A stretch of 64,000 nt of DNA from contig NC_065412.1 of NCBI RefSeq assembly GCF_024362695.1, positions 3,533,992-3,597,991 of the forward strand, given 5' to 3'. The position numbers were made by a program, and so were the translations under genes. Below are positions 1 through 10,401 of this stretch, piece after piece. This DNA comes from Pectinophora gossypiella (Eukaryota; Arthropoda; Insecta; Lepidoptera; Gelechiidae). Numbering within the stretch: position 1 is the first letter of the stretch; each line of letters starts with the position of its first letter. Under the pieces are notes generated by a model. It had not been told where the DNA came from. It searched no databases and saw only the letters and a program-made list of their open reading frames with translations.

Positions 1-948
1 ACAATTAATTCGCTGGGCTCACTGACTGTTCTTTTGCTCTTTGATTGTGCATAATAGACTGACTAGGTTTCTTGTAGGGCCATCTCGCCTGGAAGGAAAA
101 GAGAGATAGCCAGCTGCTGTAATGTATGTAATAGCTAAGAAGTAACGATGTCCAGTTATACATTATACAGGATATTAAAAATGCAAAGAGATAGTTTAAC
201 AAAAAGTTATCACACTGTCGCAGCAGTGGGGAAAATTACTACGAAATACTTCTCGTCAAATACTGGCTTCAATACACAGTATGCCAGTTTTTGGTAAAAA
301 AAATGTGCACTGAATTTAAAGGCATGTGCTCTAAACGCGGCCAAAAAAATAAAGACTGATATAGAATAAATAAATAAATAGAATTAAGTTATCTTACCTT
401 TAATACTATGGCCATCAAACCCGGAGATTGCCAAACGCGTTTTTTTTTTAATATCTTTTTTAGGCGTTCTCGTTACAAATTGTGAATTTTATCTTTAATA
501 AAACAAAGGTAAGTAATTAATTGAAGTTTAAATACAAATAAATCTTTTTTCAGTAACACGTAAGGATTTTCTTTAATAGGATCTAAAAAAAATGGCCTAA
601 TATCCCTAACATTATGCTAATACAAAGTCAGATTTTGGGTTGAGATTATGATATTTCATTTATAAATAACACATGTTAGAAACTCATATTGATATTTTTC
701 GGTCAATTATAATTTTAGCCAAATCAAGCGAACCATAATTCGAATAATTTATGATTCTGAAAATGTTTTCTAATTAACGTCGAGGTCTGTTGCCACGTTA
801 AAACTGTGCTAGGTCGAATCATTATTTATGTACTTACTTCAAAATCCTAAATAGAATGTAATAATTTCTGATTTTTACAATCAGTTACTTCGGAGAAAAG
901 AACTATGATAATATTACATAAGGGTTCATCTTTACCATTTTGGTCATC
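1..948. other. AT-rich stretch with no recognised feature
   Basis: No coding signal, RNA gene or clear repeat is visible. A short minus-strand frame near the left edge has no recognisable domain and looks like chance. Confidence refers to the absence of an obvious gene. Confidence 0.5.
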
Positions 949-1010
949 ATCATCAATTTAAGAGCCACGCTCTTGTCGGTGTAGCATTTTGGTACGGGAC
1001 CTTAAAAGTA
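949..1010 (+). repeat. dispersed repeat, 'AAGAGCCACGCTCTTG' family, fragment
   Basis: A short CATCATCATC run leads into AAGAGCCACGCTCTTGTCGG and GTGTAGCATT. The same words recur on this strand near 11900 and 36055 and reversed near 14340-14455; a related version is at 63385 and reversed at 9295. The CAT/ATG run suggests one end of a retrotransposed element with a trinucleotide tail. Family name unknown to me. Confidence 0.55.
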
Positions 1011-1067
1011 TTTGAAACCGCGCTGTCCATTATGCAAAAACGACCTACTTTGACGAAGATTTGCAAC

Positions 1068-1501
1068 TGGGTCGTTCTTCTTTTTTATCGACAATAAAAA
1101 GACATTTTCCCAATTAATCGGACTTAACATCTTTAAAATTATAACGGCAATAAATATTTTAAAACATCATAATTATAAAGATCTGTCCGTAAAGGACTAT
1201 TTAGTGGTTCTCTTTATCTTGGTAACATACTTTTCTTTGCAGGCGCATTCCAAAAAATATTGTGACAGAGTGGCCCTTTTCATCGGAGACAGCATTTCAA
1301 TATGTCACAAAATTTTGTGAAAAACAATGAAGCTACGTTAATAACTAATTGAGGAACCGATTAGTATTTTGCTTGTATTTTGAGTATAATAAGATAACTA
1401 TATTTTTGGACAATGGAAACATGAAATAAAATTCTAAAACATAACTTATTAAAAGCAGTACGTAAGACAGATCATTGTCGATAAAAAAGAAGAACGACCC
1501 A
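1068..1501. mobile_element. non-autonomous DNA element with perfect 28-bp terminal inverted repeats
   Basis: The 28 bases at 1068-1095 (starting TGGGTCGTTCTTC) are an exact reverse complement of 1474-1501 (ending GAAGAACGACCCA). The 434-bp unit has no coding capacity, so it fits a MITE or deletion derivative of a cut-and-paste transposon. No target duplication is certain: the flanks are CAAC and ACTAAC. The superfamily cannot be told from the ends alone. The identical arms suggest either a fairly young element or arms homogenised by conversion. Confidence 0.6.
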
Positions 1502-1693
1502 ACTAACCAATACTATTCGATCTGTCGCTATCATGAACCTAAGGAATAAAATGCGACTCGACTCTATTCGTCTTTCCTGTTGCCTGTAGGGCTAACACGA
1601 GCAACGTGATAAAATTTTGTCACGGTCATTTTATCTATAAAAACATTTTATGTATGAAAACATTATGTATGCGTTTGGCGTTTGACATGTGTA

Positions 1694-1835
1694 CAGTCAT
1701 GAGCAATATAATGTACCCACTTTAGGACTCTGTCGCACTAACATATTTGACATTTAGTGAGACTTACAGTTCAATATGTCAAAAAAGTTAATGCGACATG
1801 GTACCAAAGTGTATACATATTAATGCTCGTGACCG
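1694..1835 (+). mobile_element. TA-flanked MITE, 142 bp (family T, copy 1)
   Basis: It begins CAGTCATGAGCA and ends GCTCGTGACCG, with TA on both sides (1692-1693 and 1836-1837). The ends are imperfect inverted repeats of about 30 bases. CAGT termini and TA target duplication are typical of Tc1/mariner-derived miniature elements. Other copies lie at 14048-14195, 30289-30430 and 61930-62072, which helps fix the ends. Confidence 0.7.
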
Positions 1836-2009
1836 TACTTTATTTGTTAAATAGTGTTATTAATTAGTGGTATACTTCTGAAGTACAAACTGTAACAATA
1901 GCGGAATACTGCATTGAGACAAACCTGCAAGGTTTAGCAATGCGATTCAATTGTATCTTTATGTAAAATGTTTTCAACAATAAATTTAAAAAAAAAATGT
2001 ATATACGTA

Positions 2010-2222
2010 AAAATTTAGCTCTCCTTCCGAGAAACTGTGAAAGGCATACTTACAACACAAGAAATAAAAATAAAATTGCTGTTCAAAAATTCATCTTTTT
2101 TTAACGTTATGTATACGTTTATACAATAAAATACCAGATAAAATTATAAATTTGTCAAAAAATAAATTTAAAGCTCACGCGAAGCTTACTTTATGTAAAA
2201 AAGCTTATTATAACAGTAACTG
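2010..2222 (+). pseudogene. relic of a LINE ORF2 C-terminal region
   Basis: Read on the plus strand, short conceptual peptides (for example NTRNKNK, YNKIPDKI and KKAYYN) parallel the C-terminal end of the larger LINE fragment at 5522-6398 (NTRNKNK, YNKIPIDI, KKGYYK), in the same order and spacing apart from an internal deletion. There is no continuous frame. It is an old, separately inserted copy of the same or a sister LINE family. Confidence 0.6.
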
Positions 2223-3395
2223 TACGGTGCTAATATGTGAACCCGAATAAGTCATGTCGTTCTGTCAAAATATGAACGCATGAAAGGGAAATCTTCGACA
2301 AAATTTATTGAATCATTCGATAATGTTATCATGTTGTGCATGTAACCCTGCTGGACTTGGAACCTAATACTTGGATTGATAAACAACGCACCTATACATA
2401 AAATACGTTTTACATGTAATATACATCAGCGTGCAGAAATGTAATAGGAGTCAAGATTACGAAGTTCCAATGAACAACGAACGTATCAAGTTCATGGCTT
2501 CGTCAGCGTATCCATTATCGACTAGTAATGACATGAGAATTCCATCAATATCGGATACAATTACAAAAGTGACCTAGCCGCGACCCAACAAGAGAAATCA
2601 TAGGGAAGTCTTTAATGTTAAGTAAGTAAGTATCATTTATATGCCTTAAAACTGGTACAAATTATGTACCATTAAAAATAATTTATTAATTTTGTTATTT
2701 ATATTTTATTTATTTTTTTTGGTAATGTACTTCGAGTGTTTGGTCTGTTCAGTAATGTTGTCTACTTGGCGGATAAATATATTGTTTAGTCATTTTTTTT
2801 TGTATTATTTAAAATCAGAAACATACCTAATTGAATTGTGCAAATAAAGATTCAAACCCATCATTGACTTCACTAAGTACTTCTACTAATTCACTGTTCA
2901 ATAGAATTACAAACATAGTTTAAAATAGATATTACGAATTTTAATAATTAAAAAAGTCTAATGTTAGTAACATATACCGTATGTTAGTAAAGTTTCTCTG
3001 GAGTAAAGTTGAACCGAGAAAACATGTTAGATTTCGGTGGAATTACATAGGTAGGAATATCATAGGTATTTATAATTATTTCTCGATTGTGCCTCGTTTT
3101 CAAGAAAATAAGTTTTCAAGCAAATGTATAAGCTTAGTAAGTTTTAAATTTCACCCAGTAACAACCGTTAATTGTTGTTTGCTGTTCTTCCATTCTTGAA
3201 AACAAGAAATGTATTGTTATACGTTTCCATCACTAAATACTTCACGCTGGTAACAATACCTATCACTTTCACGTCACGGCGTTCTATCCGACCCATTCAA
3301 ACAGAACAGAAGCTTTGCTCCTGTGTTTAACAATGTCGTAATCTAGGCAAACTTTTAGGCCGTACCCTCTATGGCTGCAGATAGCTATGTGAGAG
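2223..3395. other. no recognised feature
   Basis: AT-rich sequence. A 72-codon plus-strand frame at 2981-3199 has no recognisable domain, signal peptide or conserved motif and I treat it as chance. No repeat of this stretch was recognised elsewhere in the window. Confidence 0.45.
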
Positions 3396-3500
3396 CTTTG
3401 TTTTTGACGTGACTTATTGTAGATTTGCCGCAGATGGCAATAAGTAATGGGAGCCGGACAAATGGGAAGCGCTGAGGGCTCTCAACCGGTAACTAGGTGA
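3396..3500 (-). repeat. poly-A-tailed retroelement 3' end (family P), minus strand
   Basis: On the minus strand it reads ACCGGTTGAGAGCCCTCAGC, a TTTGTCCGG word, a TCTGCGGCAAATC word and finally AAGTCACGTCAAAA with an A-rich tail. Matching copies are at 37685-37800 and 48278-48552 (plus) and 26563-26690 and 31563-31795 (minus). The A-tail marks it as the 3' end of a LINE or LINE-mobilised SINE. Confidence 0.6.
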
Positions 3501-3551
3501 GAGTAGGTACTAAAAATCTGAACCAAAAATATACCTATTATTTAAATTTGT

Positions 3552-3720
3552 AACCGCGACTTTTCCCGCATGAACTTGGGGTTTCGCGGGTAGCGCTTTT
3601 TCTATCCCCTTTTCATACCTTTAAAAAAAGCTATCTTTTGTCTCAAACTATATCTTTATGAACTTTCATCAAAATCGTTTCACCGGTTAACCTTTTATCT
3701 GTCGAAATACCTACTAGACT
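3552..3720. repeat. Helitron-like or MITE internal fragment
   Basis: The stretch contains TTTCGCGGGTAGCGC followed further on by ACTTTCATCAAAATCGTTTC and a CCGGTTAA word. This order is one I associate with abundant non-autonomous Helitrons of Lepidoptera. Both termini are missing here, so the assignment is tentative. Confidence 0.35.
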
Positions 3721-4019
3721 ACACTAGTACTAGATTTTACATTGTGTTCCGTCGAAATCTGCGTTCCTATTTGCAGTCATACCACAACTCGGACAGTACT
3801 GCATACTAAAATTTCAGTATTTCCGTGTGCCGCCTAATGCGTAAGTCTGAGCGAGACACAGTCCGCGTACTCTCTCTCTCTCTTTTTCCTTAGCGGCTTA
3901 TGGCCATTTAAGACTAAAGTAAGACCCAAAAGGAGTAAGGTCGGTGCCCGATATTGGTACGAGGACGATTTACCGTTCTACACATAAAATTATTCTTATT
4001 CTAAATTTAAATTAAAAAA

Positions 4020-4075
4020 AAATCTGACTCGGAATGGACTCGAACCCGCAGGTTTTGTCAAACCGGGATGAAATT
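4020..4075 (-). repeat. tRNA-like SINE head fragment (head type C)
   Basis: On the minus strand a B-box-like GCGGGTTCGAGTCC follows a CCCGGTTTGACAAAACC anticodon-arm-like segment. The same arrangement with an A box is at 10402-10475 (plus) and 35286-35370 (minus). It is tRNA-derived repeat, not a tRNA gene. Confidence 0.45.
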
Positions 4076-4674
4076 TTCTCTTTGTAAGTTTCTGTAAGCA
4101 CAGAAAAGTGCTATAAAAACAAAAATCATGCTTATTCTATGTTCTTGCTTCTCGCTGTTTTTGAGGTCACACATCGATATAATATCGATATAGAAGTGGC
4201 GTTGAATGACGGCCAGGGTAAGATTAATAGACAACAATAAAACTAGAAACTAGAAGAAACGGATCATTCCGATGGGAAAAACCGGGAAACAAGTTATGAC
4301 GCAGAAAAAAAACATATTTTGTAGATTAAAATAGTTATAGGGAAATAATAGTGGTGACATACTTGGCCCAAGTTTCTTCATCATAGATATTATTAAGTGT
4401 AATACCAGATACGAATAGCCATATACACTTGGTATGATACGTACAGTCAGAAGCAAATAGTGACAGTCAAGGTATAGATAATATAGTTAGCAACATCCAC
4501 AATGTCCAATGATTAGGAACGTTAAAATTGGCCGTATAGATAGTAACACTCTAAGTGACCAAAAACATAGCACAACCTGCATATTCAAAAAGTTGGCAAC
4601 AACCTAATCGTCCACATATTGTTGAACATCCTGACTGCTTGGATACCATTGGTGCAGTGAGTGTTGTCATATTT

Positions 4675-4976
4675 CATCACCAGCCCATTAACGTCCCCAC
4701 TGCAGAGGCACGGGCCTTCCCTATGGATGGATAGGGAGATCGGGTCTTAAACCACCACGCGGGCCCAGTGCGGATTGGTGGTTATTAACGACTGCTAAAG
4801 CAGCCGGGACGAACGGCTTAACGTGCCTTCCGAAGCACGGAGGAGCTCGAGATTAAATCTTTTTTTTTTTATGGTCACCCATCCTAAGACCGGCCTTTGC
4901 GAAAGTTGCTTAACTTCAACAATCGCAGACCGAGCGCGTTTACCGCTGCGCCACCGAGCTCCTCAATGTTGTCATA
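4675..4976 (-). mobile_element. SINE with 5S rRNA/tRNA-like head (family S)
   Basis: The insertion is bounded by a 13-bp target duplication TGTTGTCATATTT at 4662-4674 and 4977-4989. Read on the minus strand, it starts with GGTGGCGCAGCGGTAA (A-box-like), then GAAGTTAAGCAACTT and GGATGGGTGACC, which resemble the internal promoter region of 5S rRNA, then an A-run. A body follows with GTGCTTCGGAAGGCACGTTA and an end near GGGCTGGTGATG. It is transcribed by RNA polymerase III in principle and mobilised by a LINE. A second copy is at 7274-7477. Confidence 0.75.
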
Positions 4977-5099
4977 TTTATGACGATATAATTGAGTCGA
5001 ACTATTTGACATTGTAAGCGTCTCACGAATCTGGAAGATTAGGTTGTTGCCAACTTTTTGAACACACGCAGGTTGTGCCGATGTTTTTGGTCACTTAGA

Positions 5100-5397
5100 G
5101 GCCCCGATTCCTGCAGACATCTCTTAACTTTACTTTAAGTTATACCTGTCATTTTCTTATCCGCCGAAAAGGAAAGGGACGGATGATTGACAGCTCTTAA
5201 TTTTAGGAAGAATGAGTAAATAAATGAATAACCCGGGCGAATTTTTAGACGGTTGTTTTAGATTTGTGCTTAAAATTGACGTGTGTTCCATAAATTTTAT
5301 GCTTGTCGATTACCCGTCCCTTTCCTTTTCGGCGGATAAGAAAATGACAGATATAACCTAAAATAAAATTAGATGGTATTTACAGGAATTAGCACCA
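5100..5397. mobile_element. foldback MITE (family F, copy 1) inside the 4444-5479 element
   Basis: The left arm has AAGTTATACCTGTCATTTTC and TCCGCCGAAAAGGAAAGGGA; the right arm carries the complements (TCCCTTTCCTTTTCGGCGGA, then ATGACAG). Outer bases are GG...CC with a 3-4 bp duplication (AGA or AGAG), judged from the uninterrupted left arm of the host element. A related copy is at 33187-33547. Superfamily not determined. Confidence 0.65.
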
Positions 5398-5521
5398 GAG
5401 TGTTACTATCTATACGGCCACCTTGAACGTCGCTAATTATTGGACATTCTGGATGTTGCTAACTATTTTCTTCTGACTGTACGTAATACATTTATAACCG
5501 TAAGTGATTAGAATAGGGCGA

Positions 5522-6398
5522 GGAAGGTCTACAGAACATTTTGCTGATAATTTACATATTATCCTGGTATCCTGTTCAACGGGAGATAATCTCATTAAAG
5601 ATTTAAGACAACATACACAGAATGACTATCAACGCCATTTCAGAGGTAGTGGATTGGTTTACTGTAAACAACCTGCTACTTAATGAAAATAAAACAAAAT
5701 ATGTTTATTTTACGTTATCGAATGTTAGTAGGCCGCTCGATTCTATTATTGTAAAAAATAAGGAATTGGACCTCACGGATACTGCTGTATTTTTGGGAAT
5801 TACTTTGGACGCTAAGTTGCAATGGAGTCCTCATATTGATAAGTTGTCCAAAAGGCTCAGCTCAGCAGCATTCGCGGTCAAAAAAATTCGTTTAATAACC
5901 GATGTAGAAACCGCGCGATTAGTTTATTTTGCCTACTTCCACAGTCTAATGTCGTACGGCATCTTGCTGTGGGGTCATGCTGCAGATGTGAACAGCATTT
6001 TTGTTCTGCAAAAGCGGGCCATTCGGGCGATTTACAAATTGGGACCCAAGATGTCACTTAGAAATAAATTTAAAGAAATTAATATTTTAACTATGGCATC
6101 ACAATATATCTTTGAAAACTTAATATATGTAAAAAAACATATAGGATTATTTGCAAAAAATAGCGATCGGCACATTGTTAATACCCGGAATAAAAATAAA
6201 CTTGCTTTACAAGTCAGTCGATTACATAAGATTACTAAATCTTTTAAGGGGCAATGTATACGTTTTTACAATAAGATTCCCATTGACATTCAGAATTTGC
6301 CTTTCAACTGCTTTAAGAAAGTAGTTAAACAAAAACTTTACAAAAAAGGTTATTATAAAGTTAGTGATTATTTAGAAGATATGAATGCATGGGATTAA
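5522..6398 (+). pseudogene. 5'-truncated LINE ORF2: reverse transcriptase C-terminal half
   Basis: An open frame of 258 codons at 5622-6398 encodes the part of a non-LTR reverse transcriptase that follows the catalytic box. It has WFTVNNLLLNENKTKYV, FLGITLD (the palm/thumb LG block), the SYGILLWG region and the Arg-rich LQKRAIRAIYKL segment. These are typical of the CR1/Jockey/L2 groups. Upstream, in a different frame at 5540-5551, FADN occupies the place of the catalytic F/YADD, so the second aspartate is lost. A one-base frameshift between about 5604 and 5622 joins the two frames. The endonuclease domain and most of the polymerase are missing, as expected for a 5'-truncated insertion. It cannot encode an active enzyme. 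A relic of the same family is at 2010-2222. Confidence 0.8.
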
Positions 6399-6662
6399 CT
6401 GTCTGAGAACTGATATTAGGCAGCTAAATTACTCAATTGTATATCAATATTTTATGTTTATTTTTATTTTTTTTTAAAAAGAACGTCTAGGGCCCTGTGC
6501 CGAGGTTTTTCTTGCAGCTTCTTTTCCCCGGCTATACAGGTTGTGAGAAGCTGCAGTAGTTTTAGGCGGATGAGACGTTCGTTATGTAAAAATTGACGAT
6601 TCAAAGTGTAACTATGTTACCTACTGAATAAAGATATTTTTGAATTTGAATTTGAATTGAAT
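6399..6662 (+). mobile_element. LINE 3' UTR and short-repeat tail
   Basis: The stretch runs from the stop codon of the LINE fragment to a tail of reiterated TTGAATT units (about 6638-6662), with AATAAAG at about 6626. Short tandem tails instead of long poly-A are usual for CR1-like and related LINEs. A GCAGCTTCT...AGAAGCTGC pair (6514-6554) can form a stem, as is common in LINE 3' ends recognised by the enzyme. Confidence 0.65.
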
Positions 6663-7259
6663 TGAACTAGTTCAGTACAATTATTGATGATATTTTAATA
6701 AGATAAAAATTTACAATCATCTAAATGCGTGTTAAGAACATAGATCTGTCAAAGTATGTAAGCTAGTGTTGTGACGTTAATGAGCATAGCGATGTATCAG
6801 TCGATATTAGGTCGATCGATTCTTTTTTATGTAACAATACCCATGTGGCTAAGTATTCTGGACGTGAACATCTTTCAAGTATATTATAGATAAAGGCAGA
6901 AACTTAAAGAGCAATAAAAACCTAAAATGAGAAAGCTGTTAGCGTTCCAGAAGTGTTTGCATTATTGAAACGTAAAAAAACGTTTCAATTCGAGTGGACT
7001 CTTGCCTTCCCCACCCTTACAGTTTAACGAATCGTTTTTGTCCCGTTTTCCTACTAAATGTTTTCCCTTCTTTCCAAACCCATTTGACTGTTATCAATTC
7101 GGCTACGGAACGTTTTCATATAAGTAATTGAATGTTTTCAATGTTTTGTTTCGTATGTTGCTTCCTGTTATCGGAAAATCATAATTGAGTTGTTTTATAA
7201 AGAACCTAATTTTTTTTGCTATTGCAAACTGGTGCTCTTACAAATCTTTTCATGTAAGT
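6663..7259. other. no recognised feature
   Basis: AT-rich DNA with no coding signal. A CGTTTCAAT-type word is reversed across 6968-6988 (GAAACGTAAAAAAACGTTTC), giving a weak hairpin. Nothing else was recognised. Confidence 0.4.
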
Positions 7260-7273
7260 AAACACTTCATAGT

Positions 7274-7477
7274 CATCATCACCAGCCCATTAACGTCCCC
7301 ACTACTGGGGCACTCCATCCCTATGGATGGATAGGGAGATCGGGCCTTAAACCATCACGCGGGCCCAGTGCGGATTGATGGTTATTAACGACTGCTAATG
7401 CAGCCGGGACCAACGGCTTAACGTGCCTTCCGAAGCACGGAGGAGCTCGAGATGAAAACTTTTTTTTTATGAGTCAA
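7274..7477 (-). mobile_element. SINE family S, 5'-truncated copy
   Basis: A 14-bp target duplication AAACACTTCATAGT lies at 7260-7273 and 7478-7491. The insert is the body of the same SINE as 4675-4976 (minus strand) and stops just into the 5S-like part, so the tRNA-like head is missing. Loss of the 5' end with intact duplications points to incomplete reverse transcription rather than later deletion. Confidence 0.75.
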
Positions 7478-7645
7478 AAACACTTCATAGTATAAGACAT
7501 TGAAAGCTTACAGAGATATTTACTTAAAAAGATATGTGTGAAAAGGATATGTGTGTGAAAGGTATGAGTACTGAGATGACGACTGACAGAAATAAGTGGA
7601 AGTGGAATACATGTTGTGCCGACCCCACCCAGAGTGGGATAAGAA

Positions 7646-7712
7646 CAGAATGATGATGGAGATGATGGTGGTGGTAATGGTGGTGATGGTGACGGTGGTG
7701 GTGATGATGGTT
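7646..7712 (+). repeat. imperfect GATGGTGGTG microsatellite
   Basis: Purine-rich runs of GATG, GTGGTG and GATGGTGAC repeat across the interval. The short frame running over it (methionine/valine-rich) is an artefact of this repeat. Confidence 0.7.
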
Positions 7713-7805
7713 TACTTAGCTGGACAGAAAGAAAACAGATTGCGTCCAGTAGTTTATAATCCCGGCTGTAAACAATTTATATTATTAAAATGTTATGAAA
7801 AAAAT

Positions 7806-7930
7806 AAAAACACCTCCACCAACCCGCAGTGGAGCAGCGTGGTGGAGTATGCTCCATACCCCCTCCGGTTGATTGAGGGGAGGCCTGTGCCCAGCAGTGG
7901 GACGTATATAGGCTGTTTATGTTTATGTAT
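7806..7930 (+). mobile_element. SINE-A, 3' fragment
   Basis: It starts CACCTCCACCAACCCGCAGT and ends with GGGGAGGCCTGTGCCCAGCA, GTGGGACGTATATAGG and TGTTTATGTTTATG. This is the 3' half of the SINE-A family whose fuller copies are at 8537-8857 and 37174-37506. Confidence 0.75.
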
Positions 7931-8224
7931 GAAAAAAATAAAACAAAGAAAGAAGAAACATATTTTTCTAGACTAAAGCCGATTTGCCTTATATACCTAG
8001 GCTTTAGTGCAAATACGTGCCAAAAAGGCTTTTTGCCAAGACGTAGGCAGATTCGCAATGGACTACATGATTTAGTAATAATGTGTTAAAAAGTTTGTAA
8101 ATCCGGAGTACTTAATAGTTTAATTCTAAAAATGTCCGTGATAGTTATATTACGAGAACGCGTGACTTAGATCATAGTTTCTCGAGATCGATTACCGGAA
8201 TGGGCTCTAAGCCTTTAAATTCGG

Positions 8225-8320
8225 CTTTATGAGTTTGAATTCATGTTTGAAACATAGATAATTGATACTACGTCGTTTCCAGGATTTGTGCTCAGTTAAT
8301 GGCAAAGGGTTCGTTTGCCC
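8225..8320 (-). repeat. fragment of dispersed repeat G
   Basis: It holds TTCCAGGATTTGTGCTCAGT, the reverse of a word (ACAAATCCTGGAAA) found in the repeat copies at 15165-15300 and 41205-41345. Old and divergent. Confidence 0.4.
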
Positions 8321-8536
8321 CCCACTGCATGAAAAATTACATAAGAATGTGATTTCATATGAACCCAGAATAATGAGCTCCCTCAGTGTTCGTTACGATA
8401 TCATTTACACCCCGTACAAGTACGTAAAAGTAGCCATACGAGTAAGTATGGGTGTTACGCTGGTTACGAATATTGAGGGATAATTCAGACTATTAGTATG
8501 AGTTGATAACAATTACAAATTTGAGTAAACGTACGC

Positions 8537-8857
8537 ACGGCCTATATACGTCCCACTGCTGGGCACAGGCCTCCCCTCAATCAACCGGAGGGGGTATGGA
8601 GCATACTCCACCACGCTGCTCCAATGCGGGTTGGTGGAGGTGTTTTTTACGGCTAATAGCCGGGACCAACGGCTTAACGTGCCCTCCGAAGCACGGAATC
8701 ATCTTACTTTTTCCGACAATCAGGTGATTCAAGCCTAAAAAGTCCTTACCAAACAAAGGACAGTCTCACAAAGTGATTTCGACAATGTCCCCATCGGGAA
8801 TCGAACCCGGACCTCCAGATCGTGAGCCTTACGCTCTAACCACTAGACCACGGAGGA
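8537..8857 (-). mobile_element. SINE-A, near full-length copy
   Basis: On the minus strand the head reads TCCGTGGTCTAGTGGTTAGA (A box) and CCGGGTTCGATTCCCGA (B box and T arm). The inferred anticodon loop CTCACGA gives CAC, so the head appears tRNA-Val-derived. The middle has GTGCTTCGGAGGGCACGTTA; the tail has GGGGAGGCCTGTGCCCAGCA. About 320 bp. No target duplication was recognised. RNA polymerase III promoter elements are present, but it encodes no protein; overlapping short frames are meaningless. Confidence 0.8.
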
Positions 8858-9079
8858 TATTTTTCTTTAATTATCTTCAGTCCCATACTTTTGCGACGGA
8901 AAATTCCAGTGATATTAACTCAGAATCATGGTCTGAATCATCCCTCAAAGTTTTTGTTATGATATCACTAACATTCTGTACAATGGTAATTAATAAGCGC
9001 TCTACAAAATGTATCAACTTTCATAATAATAGGGTTTTACTAAAACATTATATTTCGCTTAGGTACCACTAATCCCGGT

Positions 9080-9290
9080 TATTGTTCGGCTTACATCGTC
9101 AATATCATAGCCAGGACATCGCAGTTTACGGCCGTTATCCTCAAGATAATAAAGATTACAGTTTAGGGTGTTGATTTATGGCGTTATTGACAATCTGATA
9201 CGGATTTTGGAATGGCTGTAAGAAGAGGTTCTCAGCGCTAACCTCGATTTTCTTATTTAAGAAGGTGCAGGTCGTGTCGTATCGTGAGGT
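9080..9290. other. no recognised feature
   Basis: No repeat or coding feature recognised between the SINE-A copy and the next dispersed repeat. Confidence 0.4.
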
Positions 9291-9365
9291 GAAGGTTTTG
9301 GCGGGAAGAAGAGAGGAATGGCGATTACTCCACCGACAACAGCGCAGCTCTTAAATAAAGAGTGA
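9291..9365 (-). repeat. dispersed repeat, 'AAGAGC' family, subtype 2
   Basis: It reads GGCGATTACTCCACCGACAA followed by AGCGCAGCTCTTAAATA. It matches the reverse of 63385-63485 (AAGAGCTGCGCTCTTGTCGG, then GGAGTAACCGCCATTCC). The two copies also share GGTGCAGGTCGTGTCGTATC-type flanks. Confidence 0.55.
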
Positions 9366-10238
9366 GAGAGGTGAAAAGAAAATTTCGAAAAAGGTCTAAC
9401 TCAGAGCGATTCAGAAAGGAGTGTTAAGTATTTGACTGCTATGTATGTATATGTAGTGTGTATGGACGTCTGTTTCCACCTAACTTCTAAATCACCTGTC
9501 AAAATTCAACAAATATTACAACGAAAACGTCTCAATTGCCCGGTAGTTATAGGTTATAATAATATTTCTCTTTGTGAGTTTCTCTAAGCATCTTCTGAGC
9601 GCAGCGTGGCTATTAAATTAGTGATGACTAGAGTTAGTATATCAATTTTTTATTGTACATGATTCTAATAAGACAAAACTGATCACACCACCCAATGTGT
9701 GAAGGAAATATAATCACTTTTTTTCGGAATCAATTCAATATTTAGGAAAATATAAGAGAAAGAAAAGACATCTTTCTCCATCCGAGAATTGATAATGCGT
9801 CCCTATATAATTCAATCAACAATATTCAATTTTCGAAGCGTACCCTGTTTCACATGTATAATTTATGTATTACGGAGAGATAACATAAAATGTCAGTCAT
9901 ACAGTATGTCATACACGTGTAGAATGGAACATGAGGAAACACAAGTAATAACAACCGAATGCTTTATACATATAAATACTGAATTTCACTGTCATAACAT
10001 AATATTATTACCTAGTCCGCTTATTTACCTAAAGTTTGCTGGTTGATTAACACGGATCGCACTTTTGTTTTAAAAACATCTCGCGTTACCGGAATCGATA
10101 AGAACCGATACCTAGCTTAAATTAATAGCTAATCTGTTTTATGGAAATCTTTATTCGATCCTAGCATTGTTAAGCCGCTTTCATATTTTCATAAGATTTC
10201 ATAGGATCTTGTGGGATTTTAAGGAGTTTAGGTAAATT
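9366..10238. other. no clear feature
   Basis: AT-rich. An 85-codon plus frame at 9789-10046 has no recognisable domain and I do not call it. A short TTTCTCTTTGTGAGTTTCTC word at 9567-9586 also resembles one near 4075, suggesting a relic repeat. Confidence 0.35.
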
Positions 10239-10372
10239 GGGTAGTTTCCTAGGCCAAATCAATCACGTCACGTTTTTCTATGACGTCACAGGTTGCTTTT
10301 TCATACAAATGCAATAGTAATTTCGTGTTTTGACGTTTAGTAAAAAGTAACCGATTTGACGATACATTGATC
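10239..10372 (+). mobile_element. MITE family M1, partial
   Basis: The left end GGGTAGTTTCCTAGG is followed by TATGACGTCACAGG, then by GTAATTTCGTGTTTTGACG. Copies at 28270-28435, 49911-50116, 53400-53623 and 54539-54806 share this. In longer copies the opposite end is AGAAAACTACCC, giving inverted GGGTAGTTT termini. This copy lacks its right end. Confidence 0.6.
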
Positions 10373-10401
10373 GAAATAATTTCGCATGGACAGGAGGAGG
10401 A

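Larger units (their letters stand above)
4444..5479. mobile_element. mariner-like foldback element carrying two nested insertions
   Basis: The outer ends are CAGTCAGAAG and its complement CTTCTGACTG, flanked by TA at 4442-4443 and 5480-5481, as in Tc1/mariner-type elements. The left arm, about 4444-4620, pairs with the right arm, about 5030-5100 plus 5398-5479. The right arm is split by a second element (5100-5397), and the loop holds a SINE (4675-4976). Without the inserts it would be a long-armed foldback MITE of roughly 430 bp. There is no transposase reading frame. Confidence 0.7.

Noticed and set aside
7596..7976. 126-codon plus frame with Met/Val repeats
   Set aside because: It is produced by a GATGGTGGTG microsatellite joined to a SINE-A fragment.
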